Assembly (NCBI GenBank): GCA_023249375.1
Contig: JAHFCT010000037.1
Coordinates: 1 to 32,756, forward strand
DNA length: 32,756 bases
DNA from: Gemmatimonadota bacterium
GTDB taxonomy: Bacteria; Gemmatimonadota; Gemmatimonadetes; Gemmatimonadales; Gemmatimonadaceae
Direction: 5' to 3'
Below are positions 1 to 7,642 of the stretch, one piece after another. A model generated the notes under the pieces. The model ran no database searches. It had not been told where the DNA came from and was given only the letters and a program-made list of their open reading frames with translations. The position numbers and the translations under genes were made by a program. The number at the start of each line of letters is the position of its first letter. Within the stretch, counting starts at the first letter, position 1.

Positions 1-1203
1 ATCGGACGAGATGCCCACATGCTCGATGCCGATCAGCTTGACGGCGTAGTCGATGTGATTCACGAAGTCCTTGACGTTCGCGCGCGGCGCCGGTGGGAAC
101 TTGGCGTCGATGGCGGCCAATTTTTCCCGATACACTTTCATGACCGAGTCGTTCGGCGCGCCGCCGGCGCGCCGCGGCGCCGCCGCCGCCGCCGCACCGG
201 AACCGGCTACGGCACCGGCTACGGCACCGGATGGGGCACCGGCTCCTCCGCCAGCCCCGGCGCCGGCAGCAGCGCCGCGCGCGCCCATGCCGAGTTGCTG
301 CCGCAGCGCGGCGATCGCCGCGGCGCGCTCTGGTGAATCCGGCGTCGGGAGCTTCACGTAGCCGGCAAAGGCCACCATTTGCGCGACACCGCCGTTCTTC
401 TTGAGCGCCAGCAGTTGCTCGTCGTCGAGGTTGCGGCTGTGGTCGCAGAGCGCGCGCACGCCCGAGTGGCTGGCGATCACGGGCGCCACCGACAGCTCCA
501 TCACCTGCATGTTGCTGGCCTTCGACGGATGCGAAATGTCGAGCATGATGCCGAGCCGATTGGCTTCTCCCACCACCTGCCGGCCGAGCGGACTCAGGCC
601 GTTCCACTTCCATACCTTATCGCTCTCACCCGTGTTCGAGTCTGAGAGTTGATTGTGCCCGTTGTGCGCCATCGAGAGATACCGGGCGCCGCGGTCGTAG
701 AAGAGCTTCACGTTCGTGATGTCGGTGCCGATGCCGTACCCGTTCTCGACGCCCATCAGCGCGACCTTCCGGCCGGACTTGCGAATGCGGCGCACGTCGG
801 CGGCCGTGTACGCAATCGCAATACGATCGGGCGCAATCTGTTCGGCGAACATGTGCACGGCATCGAACTTCTCGAGGTCGGCTGCCTTGGCCGCCGCGTA
901 GCCGGCGTCGGTGAAATCCTGTCGCTGCCCCACGTAGATACTGAAGAAGACGGCGTCCAGCCCGTTCTTCTCCATCTTGGGAAGGTCCACCTTGTTTCGC
1001 TCGATGCCCGTGAGGTAGTTCGGCGCCGGATCCGTCATCTGGGCCGGGCTGAAGTCCACATGCGTGTCGATCTTGATCGCCTTGGCGTGAATCGCCTTGG
1101 CCTTGGCAATGAGCGCGGCGTCGTTCTGTGCCTGGGCAGCCGTGGCGGCAGCGGCGGCCGCAGCGGCGAGCGCGAGGGTGCGAATGAGGCGCGAGGCAAT
1201 CAT
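1..1203 (-). CDS. Membrane dipeptidase-like metallopeptidase (M19), C-terminus cut by window edge
   Basis: M19 (renal dipeptidase family) enzyme that would hydrolyse dipeptides with a dinuclear zinc site, probably exported. The ATG at 1203-1201 opens an Ala-rich signal peptide ending near ATAAQAQ. Family landmarks are visible in order: the HxD metal motif (KIDTHVDFS), the bridging Glu in GVENGYGIG, SMAHNGHNQLSDS, the His ligand in DISHPS, the His ligand in VIASHSGVRALC, and HIDYAVKLIGIEHVGISSD at the left edge, just before the expected FDG. The frame is open throughout, so it is truncated only by the window. Between the last His motif and the C-terminal Asp motif there is a roughly 50-residue Ala/Gly/Pro-rich insert built partly from a 12-bp tandem repeat. 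It is transcribed away from the redox operon at 1663. Identification is firm; substrate is unknown. Confidence 0.9.
   Translation of the reverse strand, partial: MIASRLIRTLALAAAAAAAATAAQAQNDAALIAKAKAIHAKAIKIDTHVDFSPAQMTDPAPNYLTGIERNKVDLPKMEKNGLDAVFFSIYVGQRQDFTDAGYAAAKAADLEKFDAVHMFAEQIAPDRIAIAYTAADVRRIRKSGRKVALMGVENGYGIGTDITNVKLFYDRGARYLSMAHNGHNQLSDSNTGESDKVWKWNGLSPLGRQVVGEANRLGIMLDISHPSKASNMQVMELSVAPVIASHSGVRALCDHSRNLDDEQLLALKKNGGVAQMVAFAGYVKLPTPDSPERAAAIAALRQQLGMGARGAAAGAGAGGGAGAPSGAVAGAVAGSGAAAAAAPRRAGGAPNDSVMKVYREKLAAIDAKFPPAPRANVKDFVNHIDYAVKLIGIEHVGISSD
199..246. repeat. Four tandem copies of a 12-bp unit inside the dipeptidase gene
   Basis: Units at 199-210, 211-222, 223-234 and 235-246 follow the pattern GGCACCGGCTAC with small changes. 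They are in frame with the dipeptidase and encode a repeating four-residue Gly-Ala-Val/Pro-Ala/Ser pattern in its low-complexity insert. Because the period is a multiple of three, copy-number change would lengthen or shorten the loop without a frameshift. Confidence 0.8.
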
Positions 1204-1662
1204 ATGGGGACTCCGTATTTGGTGGTCGTGTCACCGCGGCATGCGGCCGAACAGCCGGCGGCATCTGCCTGTGCCACACGTCAGACTACGCGCCACGCCC
1301 CGCAAGCGATGAACGGCGGTCAGGCCCTTCGCCGCCGGAGGTGCCTGGCCGCCCGGCGGAAAGTGCTGACAGACGCGCCTGCCGATGCCATCGGTTCCCT
1401 CGCCGACGAGTACGCATTCGGCTTACAACGCCGGGGACTCCGAGCGCCGCCAGCCGAGCCGGGCGCGTTTCCGCGCCCTTGGCGACGCCGCGGGCGCATT
1501 TGCCGACTTCATACCAGCATCGCGCGCTGCCGATCGCCATTGCTGACGTCGATGGTAAAGCCCTACATCGCGTAGGCCCGAATACGATAGGCGCGTATTG
1601 ATCCCGACGATATCGTGTCAGTGCCCCCTCTCTCGCATACAGCCACGAGGGATGCGCACCAT
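1204..1662. other. 459-base divergent intergenic region
   Basis: Lies between the divergently transcribed dipeptidase and the redox operon. I see no credible gene: the open frames here lack recognisable motifs and look like GC-rich shadows. The right end (1562-1616) carries three short dyads, listed separately. It must hold the promoters for both directions, but I could not place clear -35/-10 boxes. Confidence 0.6.
1562..1616. promoter_or_regulatory. Cluster of three short dyads upstream of the redox operon
   Basis: Three inverted repeats sit within 55 bases, ending 46 bases before the ATG at 1663: CCTAC-5-GTAGG (1562-1576), AATACG-7-CGTATT (1581-1599) and the perfect palindrome ACGATATCGT (1607-1616). 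A TTGAT half-site like that of FNR/DNR regulators occurs at about 1597-1601, but its partner half is not a match. The position suits operator sites for the operon. No regulator can be assigned. Confidence 0.35.
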
Positions 1663-2565
1663 ATGAAATCGCAGAATCGCCGGTCCTTTCTCAAGGCCAG
1701 CACCGCCATAGCCGCCGCCGCCGGGCTCACGCCAGCCACCGCGAACGCCGGACCGAAGAACATCCTCTCGCCCAATCGCATGGGCGTGCTGGTCGATACG
1801 ACGGTCTGTATCGGCTGCCGCAACTGCGAGTGGGCCTGCAAGACGGCGCACGGGCTCGACACGCCGCCGCTCGAGACGTACGAGGACAAAACGCCGTTCG
1901 ACCAGATGCGGCGCCCCGACACCACGGCGCTGACCGTCGTGAATCGGTACGAGAATCCCGAAAACCCCGAACTGCCGACCACCGTGAAGGTGCAGTGCAT
2001 GCACTGCGACCATCCAGCCTGCGTGTCGGCCTGCATTGTCGGCGCCATCTCCAAGCAGGCAGACGGTGCGGTCATTTGGGACACCGACAAGTGCATCGGC
2101 TGCCGCTATTGCATGGTGGCCTGTCCGTTCCAGATCCCGGCCTTCGAGTACAACAAGGCCATCGGCCCGCGCATCATGAAGTGCGACTTCTGCACCGAGC
2201 GGCGCGGCGAGGGCAAGCTGCCGGCCTGCGTGGAGTCCTGCCCGGTCGAGGCGCTCACCTTCGGGCCGCGCGAAGACCTGGTGCGCATCGCCAAGGATCG
2301 TGTGCGGCACGCGCCCGAACGCTACGTCGATCACATCTACGGCGAGTACGAAGTGGGCGGCACGAGCTGGTGCTATCTCGCCGGCACCGAGTTCGACAAG
2401 CTGCAGTTCCCGAAGCTCGGCGTGAACCCGGCGCCCGGCGTCTCGGAGAGCATTCAGCACGGCATCTTCGCGTACTTCGTTCCGCCGGTCTCGCTCTACG
2501 CACTCCTTGGTGCCGTGATGTGGACCTCACGGCAACGCGGCGATGAAGAGGAGGAGCACTCATGA
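1663..2565 (+). CDS. Tat-exported 4x[4Fe-4S] ferredoxin subunit, HybA-like
   Basis: 300-residue electron-transfer subunit of the HybA/DsrO/NrfC type, expected on the periplasmic face and passing electrons between a membrane quinone site and a cytochrome or catalytic partner. The chosen ATG at 1663 follows a GAGG and opens a twin-arginine signal (NRRSFLKAS) with an Ala-rich hydrophobic stretch; an in-frame GTG at 1615 would add residues ahead of the Tat motif and is less likely. Four cysteine groups are visible: CIGCRNCEWAC, CMHCDHPACVSAC, CIGCRYCMVACP, and CDFC with CVESCP. A C-terminal hydrophobic segment (FAYFVPPVSLYALLGAVMW) resembles the HybA membrane anchor. The stop overlaps the next ATG (ATGA at 2562). 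No hydrogenase or molybdopterin catalytic subunit is adjacent. Confidence 0.9.
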   Translation: MKSQNRRSFLKASTAIAAAAGLTPATANAGPKNILSPNRMGVLVDTTVCIGCRNCEWACKTAHGLDTPPLETYEDKTPFDQMRRPDTTALTVVNRYENPENPELPTTVKVQCMHCDHPACVSACIVGAISKQADGAVIWDTDKCIGCRYCMVACPFQIPAFEYNKAIGPRIMKCDFCTERRGEGKLPACVESCPVEALTFGPREDLVRIAKDRVRHAPERYVDHIYGEYEVGGTSWCYLAGTEFDKLQFPKLGVNPAPGVSESIQHGIFAYFVPPVSLYALLGAVMWTSRQRGDEEEEHS

Positions 2566-3800
2566 GCGGCTACATGCGGTCTCAGCCGGTGACCACGCGG
2601 AAGTTCCTCACGCCGGGCGTGATGGTCCTGCTGCTGCTCGCGGCCAACGGGCTGTTCTGGCTCGGCGGACGCTTCCTGTTCGGCATTGGCGCCGTCACGC
2701 ACCTCAACAACCAGTACCCGTGGGGCATCTGGATCGGCATTGACGTCGCGGCCGGCGTTGCCCTCGCCGCCGGCGGGTTCACCACCGCGGCGCTTGGGCA
2801 CGTGATGCACCGCGAGCAGTACCACGCCGTGGTGCGTCCCGCGCTGCTCACGGCGCTGCTCGGCTACACGATGGTCGCGGTCGGCGTCTCCATCGACATC
2901 GGCCGGTACTACTACATCTGGCATCCGCTCATCATGTGGAACGGCAGCTCGGCGCTGTTCGAGGTCGGCATCTGCGTGATGATCTACATGACGGTGCTCT
3001 ATATCGAGTTCCTCCCTGTCGTCACCGAGCGCTTCATCGGGCGCGTCAACCTGCCCGGCCCGCTCGCGCGATTCAATGAGCTGATCGACAAGCTGTTGCG
3101 CCTGCTCGACCGCACGCTCGACCGCACGATGTTCGTCTTCATCATCGCCGGCGTGGTGCTCTCGACGCTGCACCAGTCGTCGCTCGGCACGCTGATGGTC
3201 ATCGCCGGCCCCAAGATGCATCCGCTCTGGCAGACGCCCATCTCGCCGCTGCTCTTCCTGCTTTCCGCGGTCTCGGTTGGGTTCCCGATGGTGATCTTCG
3301 AGTCGCTGCTCGCGTCACGATCGTTTGGACTCAAACCCGAGATGCACATCCTCGGGCGCATGGGCCGCATGGTCGCGCCGCTGCTTGGCATCTATCTCGC
3401 TTTCAAGCTGGGCGACCTGTTTATCCGAGAGACGTTTGTCTACCTGAAGACGGTGACCACGGCGAGCGTGATGTACATCATCGAGTTGCTGTTCGGCGTG
3501 ATCGTGCCGATGCGCATGTTCATGTCGCCGACGGTGCAAAAGTCGCCGCCGCTGCTGTTCACGGCCGCCACGCTCGTCGTCGGCGGAGTGCTCCTGAACC
3601 GCCTCGACACGTTCGTCGTCGCCTACACGCCGCCGTACACCTACGGTCCGTACTTCCCGTCCTTCGGAGAAATCTCCGTGACGGTTGGTTTCATCTCGAT
3701 TCTCGTGCTGCTCTACCGCGCGGCGGTCATCATCTTCCCGGTGATCAGCTTGCCCGACCGGCGGCTGTCGCCCCAGTCGAAGTACTCGGTCCGGGGATAA
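2562..3800 (+). CDS. NrfD/HybB-family integral membrane quinone-interacting subunit
   Basis: 412-residue polytopic protein with about ten hydrophobic segments, matching the HybB/NrfD (PsrC-like) family that binds menaquinone or ubiquinone and exchanges electrons with an adjacent iron-sulfur subunit. The early segment NQYPWGIWIGIDVAAGVAL is typical of HybB-type members. Its start codon overlaps the stop of the ferredoxin gene, so the two are translationally coupled, as expected for two subunits of one complex. The multiheme cytochrome follows after four bases. The family carries no redox cofactor of its own, so the direction (quinol oxidation or quinone reduction) cannot be read from sequence. 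The co-encoded cytochrome favours quinol-to-cytochrome transfer, but this is inference. Confidence 0.9.
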   Translation: MSGYMRSQPVTTRKFLTPGVMVLLLLAANGLFWLGGRFLFGIGAVTHLNNQYPWGIWIGIDVAAGVALAAGGFTTAALGHVMHREQYHAVVRPALLTALLGYTMVAVGVSIDIGRYYYIWHPLIMWNGSSALFEVGICVMIYMTVLYIEFLPVVTERFIGRVNLPGPLARFNELIDKLLRLLDRTLDRTMFVFIIAGVVLSTLHQSSLGTLMVIAGPKMHPLWQTPISPLLFLLSAVSVGFPMVIFESLLASRSFGLKPEMHILGRMGRMVAPLLGIYLAFKLGDLFIRETFVYLKTVTTASVMYIIELLFGVIVPMRMFMSPTVQKSPPLLFTAATLVVGGVLLNRLDTFVVAYTPPYTYGPYFPSFGEISVTVGFISILVLLYRAAVIIFPVISLPDRRLSPQSKYSVRG

Positions 3801-3804
3801 GAAC

Positions 3805-4935
3805 ATGAAACCCATCACCCTGATTGGTTTGCTGTTCGTCGCCGGCGGCGCGCTGTCCGCGCAGAGCGCGGCACCGAAGAGCGGTTCCTCGATGGATTGT
3901 CGCGCCTGTCACACGGCGGCGACGCCCACCAAAGCGAACCCGTCACTCGTCGCCTGTCCGCGACTGAAGATCAAAGGCTATCACGCGATCGACGAAGCGC
4001 CGGCGACCATGTCGCTCGGTGCCGAGGGCGCCAAGTATGGGCCGGTGAACTTTGCGCACCGCGCGCACGCCCACATGGCCGAAACGGGCAAGGGCTGCGT
4101 CGGGTGCCATCACTACGACCAGGCGCGTCCCATCCAGAAGTGCAAGAACTGCCACGCCGTCTCGCGCAAGCGTGAGGATCTGGGCAAGCCAGACCTCAAG
4201 GCCGCGATGCACCGACAGTGCCTCGATTGTCACCGCGACTGGAATCCCACGGGATCCTGCGCATCGTGCCATCAGGTGAAGGACGCGGTGGCCAAGGCGG
4301 CGGCGAAGAAGTCAACGACCGTCGCCGCGCCGCAGAAGATCATCTACGAGACGGGCTCCAAGGAAGGAAAGACCGTCACCTTCTTCCACGCGGATCACAC
4401 GGGGCGCTTCGCGCTCGCCTGCGCCGAGTGCCACCAGCAGGAATCCTGCCGCGGCTGCCACGATCGCAAGCGCATCGGCGCCAACAACGCGGTGCTCACG
4501 CGGCACACCACCGCCGGCATCACCGAAGAGCAGGCGCACGCCCGTTGCGCGACCTGCCACGCCAAGGACGAATGCTCCGTCTGCCACAAGGGGATGTCGC
4601 CCAAGTCCATTGGCTTCGACCACGGCCGCCGCACCGGCTTTGCCCTCAACCGGTTCCACGCGCCACTCGACTGCAAGCAGTGCCACAAATCGGCTGGCGG
4701 CTTCACGCGCGTGAACGCCGACTGCGAGAGCTGTCACAAGGGATGGCAGGCGAAGTTCGATCACGCCAAGACAGGACTGGCGCTCGACGAGCAGCACAAG
4801 GACCTCGACTGCACGAGCTGCCACGAGGACAAGACCTTCCACGCGAAGCCCGTGTGCAAGAGCTGCCACGATGACAAGGCCTGGCCGGCGCAGAGGCCGG
4901 GCAAGGCCGTCGGCCGCGAGACGGCCAAGAAGTAG
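3805..4935 (+). CDS. Exported 13-heme c-type cytochrome
   Basis: 376-residue periplasmic multiheme cytochrome. A signal peptide (MKPITLIGLLFVAGGALSAQ) is followed by thirteen CxxCH motifs: CRACH, CVGCH, CKNCH, CLDCH, CASCH, CAECH, CRGCH, CATCH, CSVCH, CKQCH, CESCH, CTSCH and CKSCH. Many additional His residues (for example FAHRAHAH, FFHADH, FDHG, FHAPLDC, FDHAKTG) sit where distal ligands occur in class III-type cytochromes, which suggests bis-His hemes. The spacing is irregular, with a Lys/Ala-rich linker near residues 155-172 that may separate a five-heme N-terminal part from an eight-heme C-terminal part. It lies four bases after the NrfD-like gene and three bases before the kinase. Probable electron acceptor or donor of the membrane complex; its terminal partner is not in the window. 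Confidence 0.9.
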   Translation: MKPITLIGLLFVAGGALSAQSAAPKSGSSMDCRACHTAATPTKANPSLVACPRLKIKGYHAIDEAPATMSLGAEGAKYGPVNFAHRAHAHMAETGKGCVGCHHYDQARPIQKCKNCHAVSRKREDLGKPDLKAAMHRQCLDCHRDWNPTGSCASCHQVKDAVAKAAAKKSTTVAAPQKIIYETGSKEGKTVTFFHADHTGRFALACAECHQQESCRGCHDRKRIGANNAVLTRHTTAGITEEQAHARCATCHAKDECSVCHKGMSPKSIGFDHGRRTGFALNRFHAPLDCKQCHKSAGGFTRVNADCESCHKGWQAKFDHAKTGLALDEQHKDLDCTSCHEDKTFHAKPVCKSCHDDKAWPAQRPGKAVGRETAKK

Positions 4936-4938
4936 CGC

Positions 4939-6813
4939 ATGAAGATCTTCCGGACGCTCGGCTCGAAGCTCACGGTCGCCGTGGGGGTGATCGCCCTCGT
5001 GACGATCGCGAGCTTCGCGTTCTTCAATAGCCGGTCGGACAACCGGTTCCTGTTGGCGGAGGTCGAACGGCACGCGAACCAACTGAGCGAAGCGGTAAAG
5101 TCGAGCACCGAGTTCGACATGCTGCTCAACCAGCGGGAGCGCATCCACGAGACCATCACGCGCATCGGGCACCAGCCGAGCATCCAGCGTATTCGGATCC
5201 TGAACAAGGCGGGGCAGGTCATCTATTCGTCCGACACCGCCGAGATTGGCAAGTCGGTGGACAAGAACGCGGAGGCGTGCACGCTGTGCCACGCGGCCGG
5301 CAAGCCGCTGGAGCGCGTTGACATTGCGGATCGTACGCGGGTGTTTCGCGTGCACCCCGATTCGGCGCGCACGCTCGGTATCATCAATCCCATCTACAAC
5401 ACGCGGTCGTGCTCGTCGGCGGCGTGCCACGCCCATCCGGTCTCGCAGAAGGTCCTCGGCGTGCTCGATGTCACGCTGCCGCTGGCGGAGGTCGACAAGG
5501 CCATTCGCGAGGGGCAGATGGAAGTGGTCAGTCTCGCGGCCGGCGCGTTCTTCGCGCTGAGCCTCATCATCGGCCTGCTCGTGCGCCGCTGGGTGGCGCT
5601 GCCGGTGCGGCGGCTCGCCGAGGCGACGCGCCATGTCGCGGGCGGCGACCTCAGCTACGTCATTCCCGAAGAACGGGACGACGAGCTTGGCATGCTCGCG
5701 CGATCGTTCAACAACATGACGCAGCGCCTGTCTGAAGCGCGGCTGCAGCTTGTGCAGTCCGACAAGCTCGCGTCTTTGGGTCGCCTGGCCGCTGGCGTGG
5801 CGCACGAAATCAACAATCCGCTCACCGGCGTGCTGACGTACAGCAGTTTCCTGCAGAAGCGGACCAAGGATCAGCCCGAGGTGCAGGAAGACCTCAAGGT
5901 GATCGTGCGCGAGACCATTCGCTGCCGCGAGATCGTCAAGAGCCTGCTGGACTTCGCGCGTCAGTCGGTGCCCAAGAAGACGCAGGCCGCCGTGAACGAG
6001 ATCATCCAGCGGGCGGCGGTTGTGGTGGAGAACCAGCTGGTGCTCAACCACGTGAAGCTGGTGCAGGAACTCGGCGCTGACGTTCCGCCGGTGACGGTGG
6101 ACGCCAACCAGATGCAGCAGGTGTTCATCAACCTGTTCGTCAACGCGTCCGACGCCATCGGCCCCGACGCCGGCAGCGGCACCATTACCGTCACGACGTC
6201 GCGGCTCAAGCTGTCGCCCATCGGCATCACGCAGATCAAGCAGGCGCAGTGCCCCAAGCGGCACAGTCTCATCAACGCCGAGGTGCGAATCGACGGCAAG
6301 CCGTCCATTCGCGTGCGGGCGCGCGCTGAGGGGAATGAAGGCTTCATCTATCGCGATCCGATGTACGGGCTCGCGCGACACCAATTTGGCATTGCCCCCG
6401 AACCGGGGATGGTCGTGCAGGTGATGTGCCCGGAGTGCGCGTCGTCGCTCACCGTGCATGGCTCGCCTTGCCCGGACTGCGGCGCGTCGACGTTCCAGTA
6501 TGAGGTGCCCGGCAAGGGCTTCGTCGAGGGATGCACCAACCGCGCGTGCACGTGGCAGCGGTGGGCCGAACTCGAGCGCCTCGGCGACCGCGACTTCGTG
6601 GAGATTCGCGTGCGCGACACCGGCAGCGGCATCGCGCGCGACGAACTGCCGCGTATCTTCGAGCCGTTCTACTCGACCAAGGGGCAGAAGGGCAACGGCC
6701 TCGGCTTGGCCGTGATCTGGGGCATCATCGACAACCACAACGGCACCATCACCGTGGATAGTGAAGTGGGACGCGGCACGACGTTCATCATCCGCATCCC
6801 GGTGGAGCCATGA
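4939..6813 (+). CDS. Sensor histidine kinase with periplasmic c-heme motifs and a Cys-rich insert in the ATPase domain
   Basis: 624-residue two-component kinase. Order: TM1 (about 10-29); periplasmic sensor (30-190) with a CxxCH motif (C114, C117, H118) and a C-x4-CH motif (C158, C163, H164), both possible covalent heme sites; TM2 (about 194-216); HAMP; the HisKA phospho-acceptor H289 in GVAHEINNPL; the N-box with N398 and N402; G1 DTGSG (560-564); the F box EPFYSTKG; and G2 GNGLGLA. Between the N and G1 boxes is an insert of about 110 residues (roughly 430-540) not usual in HATPase_c domains. It contains seven Cys (438, 497, 500, 511, 514, 532, 537), including CPEC and CPDC knuckles that look like a zinc ribbon. 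It starts three bases after the cytochrome gene and overlaps the next regulator by ATGA. Likely senses redox state or a heme ligand. Confidence 0.9.
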   Translation: MKIFRTLGSKLTVAVGVIALVTIASFAFFNSRSDNRFLLAEVERHANQLSEAVKSSTEFDMLLNQRERIHETITRIGHQPSIQRIRILNKAGQVIYSSDTAEIGKSVDKNAEACTLCHAAGKPLERVDIADRTRVFRVHPDSARTLGIINPIYNTRSCSSAACHAHPVSQKVLGVLDVTLPLAEVDKAIREGQMEVVSLAAGAFFALSLIIGLLVRRWVALPVRRLAEATRHVAGGDLSYVIPEERDDELGMLARSFNNMTQRLSEARLQLVQSDKLASLGRLAAGVAHEINNPLTGVLTYSSFLQKRTKDQPEVQEDLKVIVRETIRCREIVKSLLDFARQSVPKKTQAAVNEIIQRAAVVVENQLVLNHVKLVQELGADVPPVTVDANQMQQVFINLFVNASDAIGPDAGSGTITVTTSRLKLSPIGITQIKQAQCPKRHSLINAEVRIDGKPSIRVRARAEGNEGFIYRDPMYGLARHQFGIAPEPGMVVQVMCPECASSLTVHGSPCPDCGASTFQYEVPGKGFVEGCTNRACTWQRWAELERLGDRDFVEIRVRDTGSGIARDELPRIFEPFYSTKGQKGNGLGLAVIWGIIDNHNGTITVDSEVGRGTTFIIRIPVEP

Positions 6814-7616
6814 AGACCGTGCGCGACATCCTCGTCATCGATGACGAAGACGTCATCACGCACGCCGTGGAGCGGGTGTGCAGCGCCGAGGGGCTGACCG
6901 TCGATGTGGCGGAGAGTGCGACCTCCGGCCTGCTGCGCATGACGCATGTGACGTACCGCCTGATCATCTGCGACGTGATGATGGCCGACGTTGACGGCTT
7001 CGAGTTCCTGGCCGAGATGTCGCGCACGCACACCCGCACGCCGGTGATCATGTCGACCGGCATGTCCACGATGGAGAACGCGGTGCGCGCGCTGAACTCG
7101 GGCGCCATCGACTTCATCCCGAAGCCGTTCACGGCGGACGAACTGCTCACCGCGGTGCGCCGCGGACTCAAGTATGCGAGATTGCAGGACGACGCCGCGG
7201 CGCCCCCCCCGGGATCATATCCGGAGTCGCTGGCGTGGGTGCCCTGTCCGGCGCAGTACTACCGGCTCGGCTACGCGAGCTGGCTCGCGACGGAGCGATC
7301 CGGCACGGTGCGGGTGGGCGTGACGGATCTCTTCCTGCGGACGCTCGACACGGCGCAGGCCATCTCCATGGCCGCCGTCGGCGACGAGGTGGTGCAGGGG
7401 AGTACGTGTGCGACGATCACGGCGGTCGACGGCCTCGAGCATGGCGTCTTCTCGCCCGTCACCGGGCGCATCGTCGAGGCGAACACCGCCCTGACGCGGG
7501 CGCCCGCGGGGTTGGAGCGCGATCCGTACTTCGAGGGCTGGCTGTACCGGGTGCTCCCCTCGGAGCTGCAGTACGACCTGAAGCACCTGACGGCATGCAG
7601 TTCTGACAGGATGTAA
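6810..7616 (+). CDS. Response regulator with C-terminal GcvH-like domain (no lipoyl lysine)
   Basis: 268 residues. Receiver domain (1-125) with acidic pocket D11/D12, phospho-acceptor D55 (ICDVMM), T83 and K105 (PKPF). There is no helix-turn-helix, AAA+ or GGDEF output. Instead residues about 140-258 match the glycine-cleavage H protein fold in order: the W-containing strand GYASWL, GTVRVGVTDLFL, a VGDEVVQGS turn, FSPVTGRIVEANTAL, and DPYFEGWLYRV. At the position of the lipoylated Lys in GcvH (eight residues before the Pro of SPVSG) there is Gly, so the domain cannot be lipoylated there. The start overlaps the kinase stop (ATGA), so it is almost certainly the cognate partner. The output is probably a protein interaction. 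Its paralogue follows 26 bases downstream. Confidence 0.88.
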   Translation: MKTVRDILVIDDEDVITHAVERVCSAEGLTVDVAESATSGLLRMTHVTYRLIICDVMMADVDGFEFLAEMSRTHTRTPVIMSTGMSTMENAVRALNSGAIDFIPKPFTADELLTAVRRGLKYARLQDDAAAPPPGSYPESLAWVPCPAQYYRLGYASWLATERSGTVRVGVTDLFLRTLDTAQAISMAAVGDEVVQGSTCATITAVDGLEHGVFSPVTGRIVEANTALTRAPAGLERDPYFEGWLYRVLPSELQYDLKHLTACSSDRM

Positions 7617-7642
7617 CGACACTTCGATTGAGGACTCACTAT

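Noticed and set aside
1286-1540. Open frame of 84 codons on the minus strand in the 1204-1662 gap
   Set aside because: Arg/Gly/Ala-rich composition typical of GC-rich shadow frames, no motif, no convincing ribosome site.
1597-1614. FNR/DNR box
   Set aside because: Only the left half-site TTGAT matches. The right half reads ACGAT instead of ATCAA, so it is not called as a site.
4312-6738. Very long minus-strand frame (808 codons) opposite the cytochrome and kinase genes
   Set aside because: It is antisense to genes with clear CxxCH, HAMP and HATPase motifs. Its product is low-complexity and rich in Arg, His, Val and Leu, as expected from the reverse of GC-rich coding DNA.
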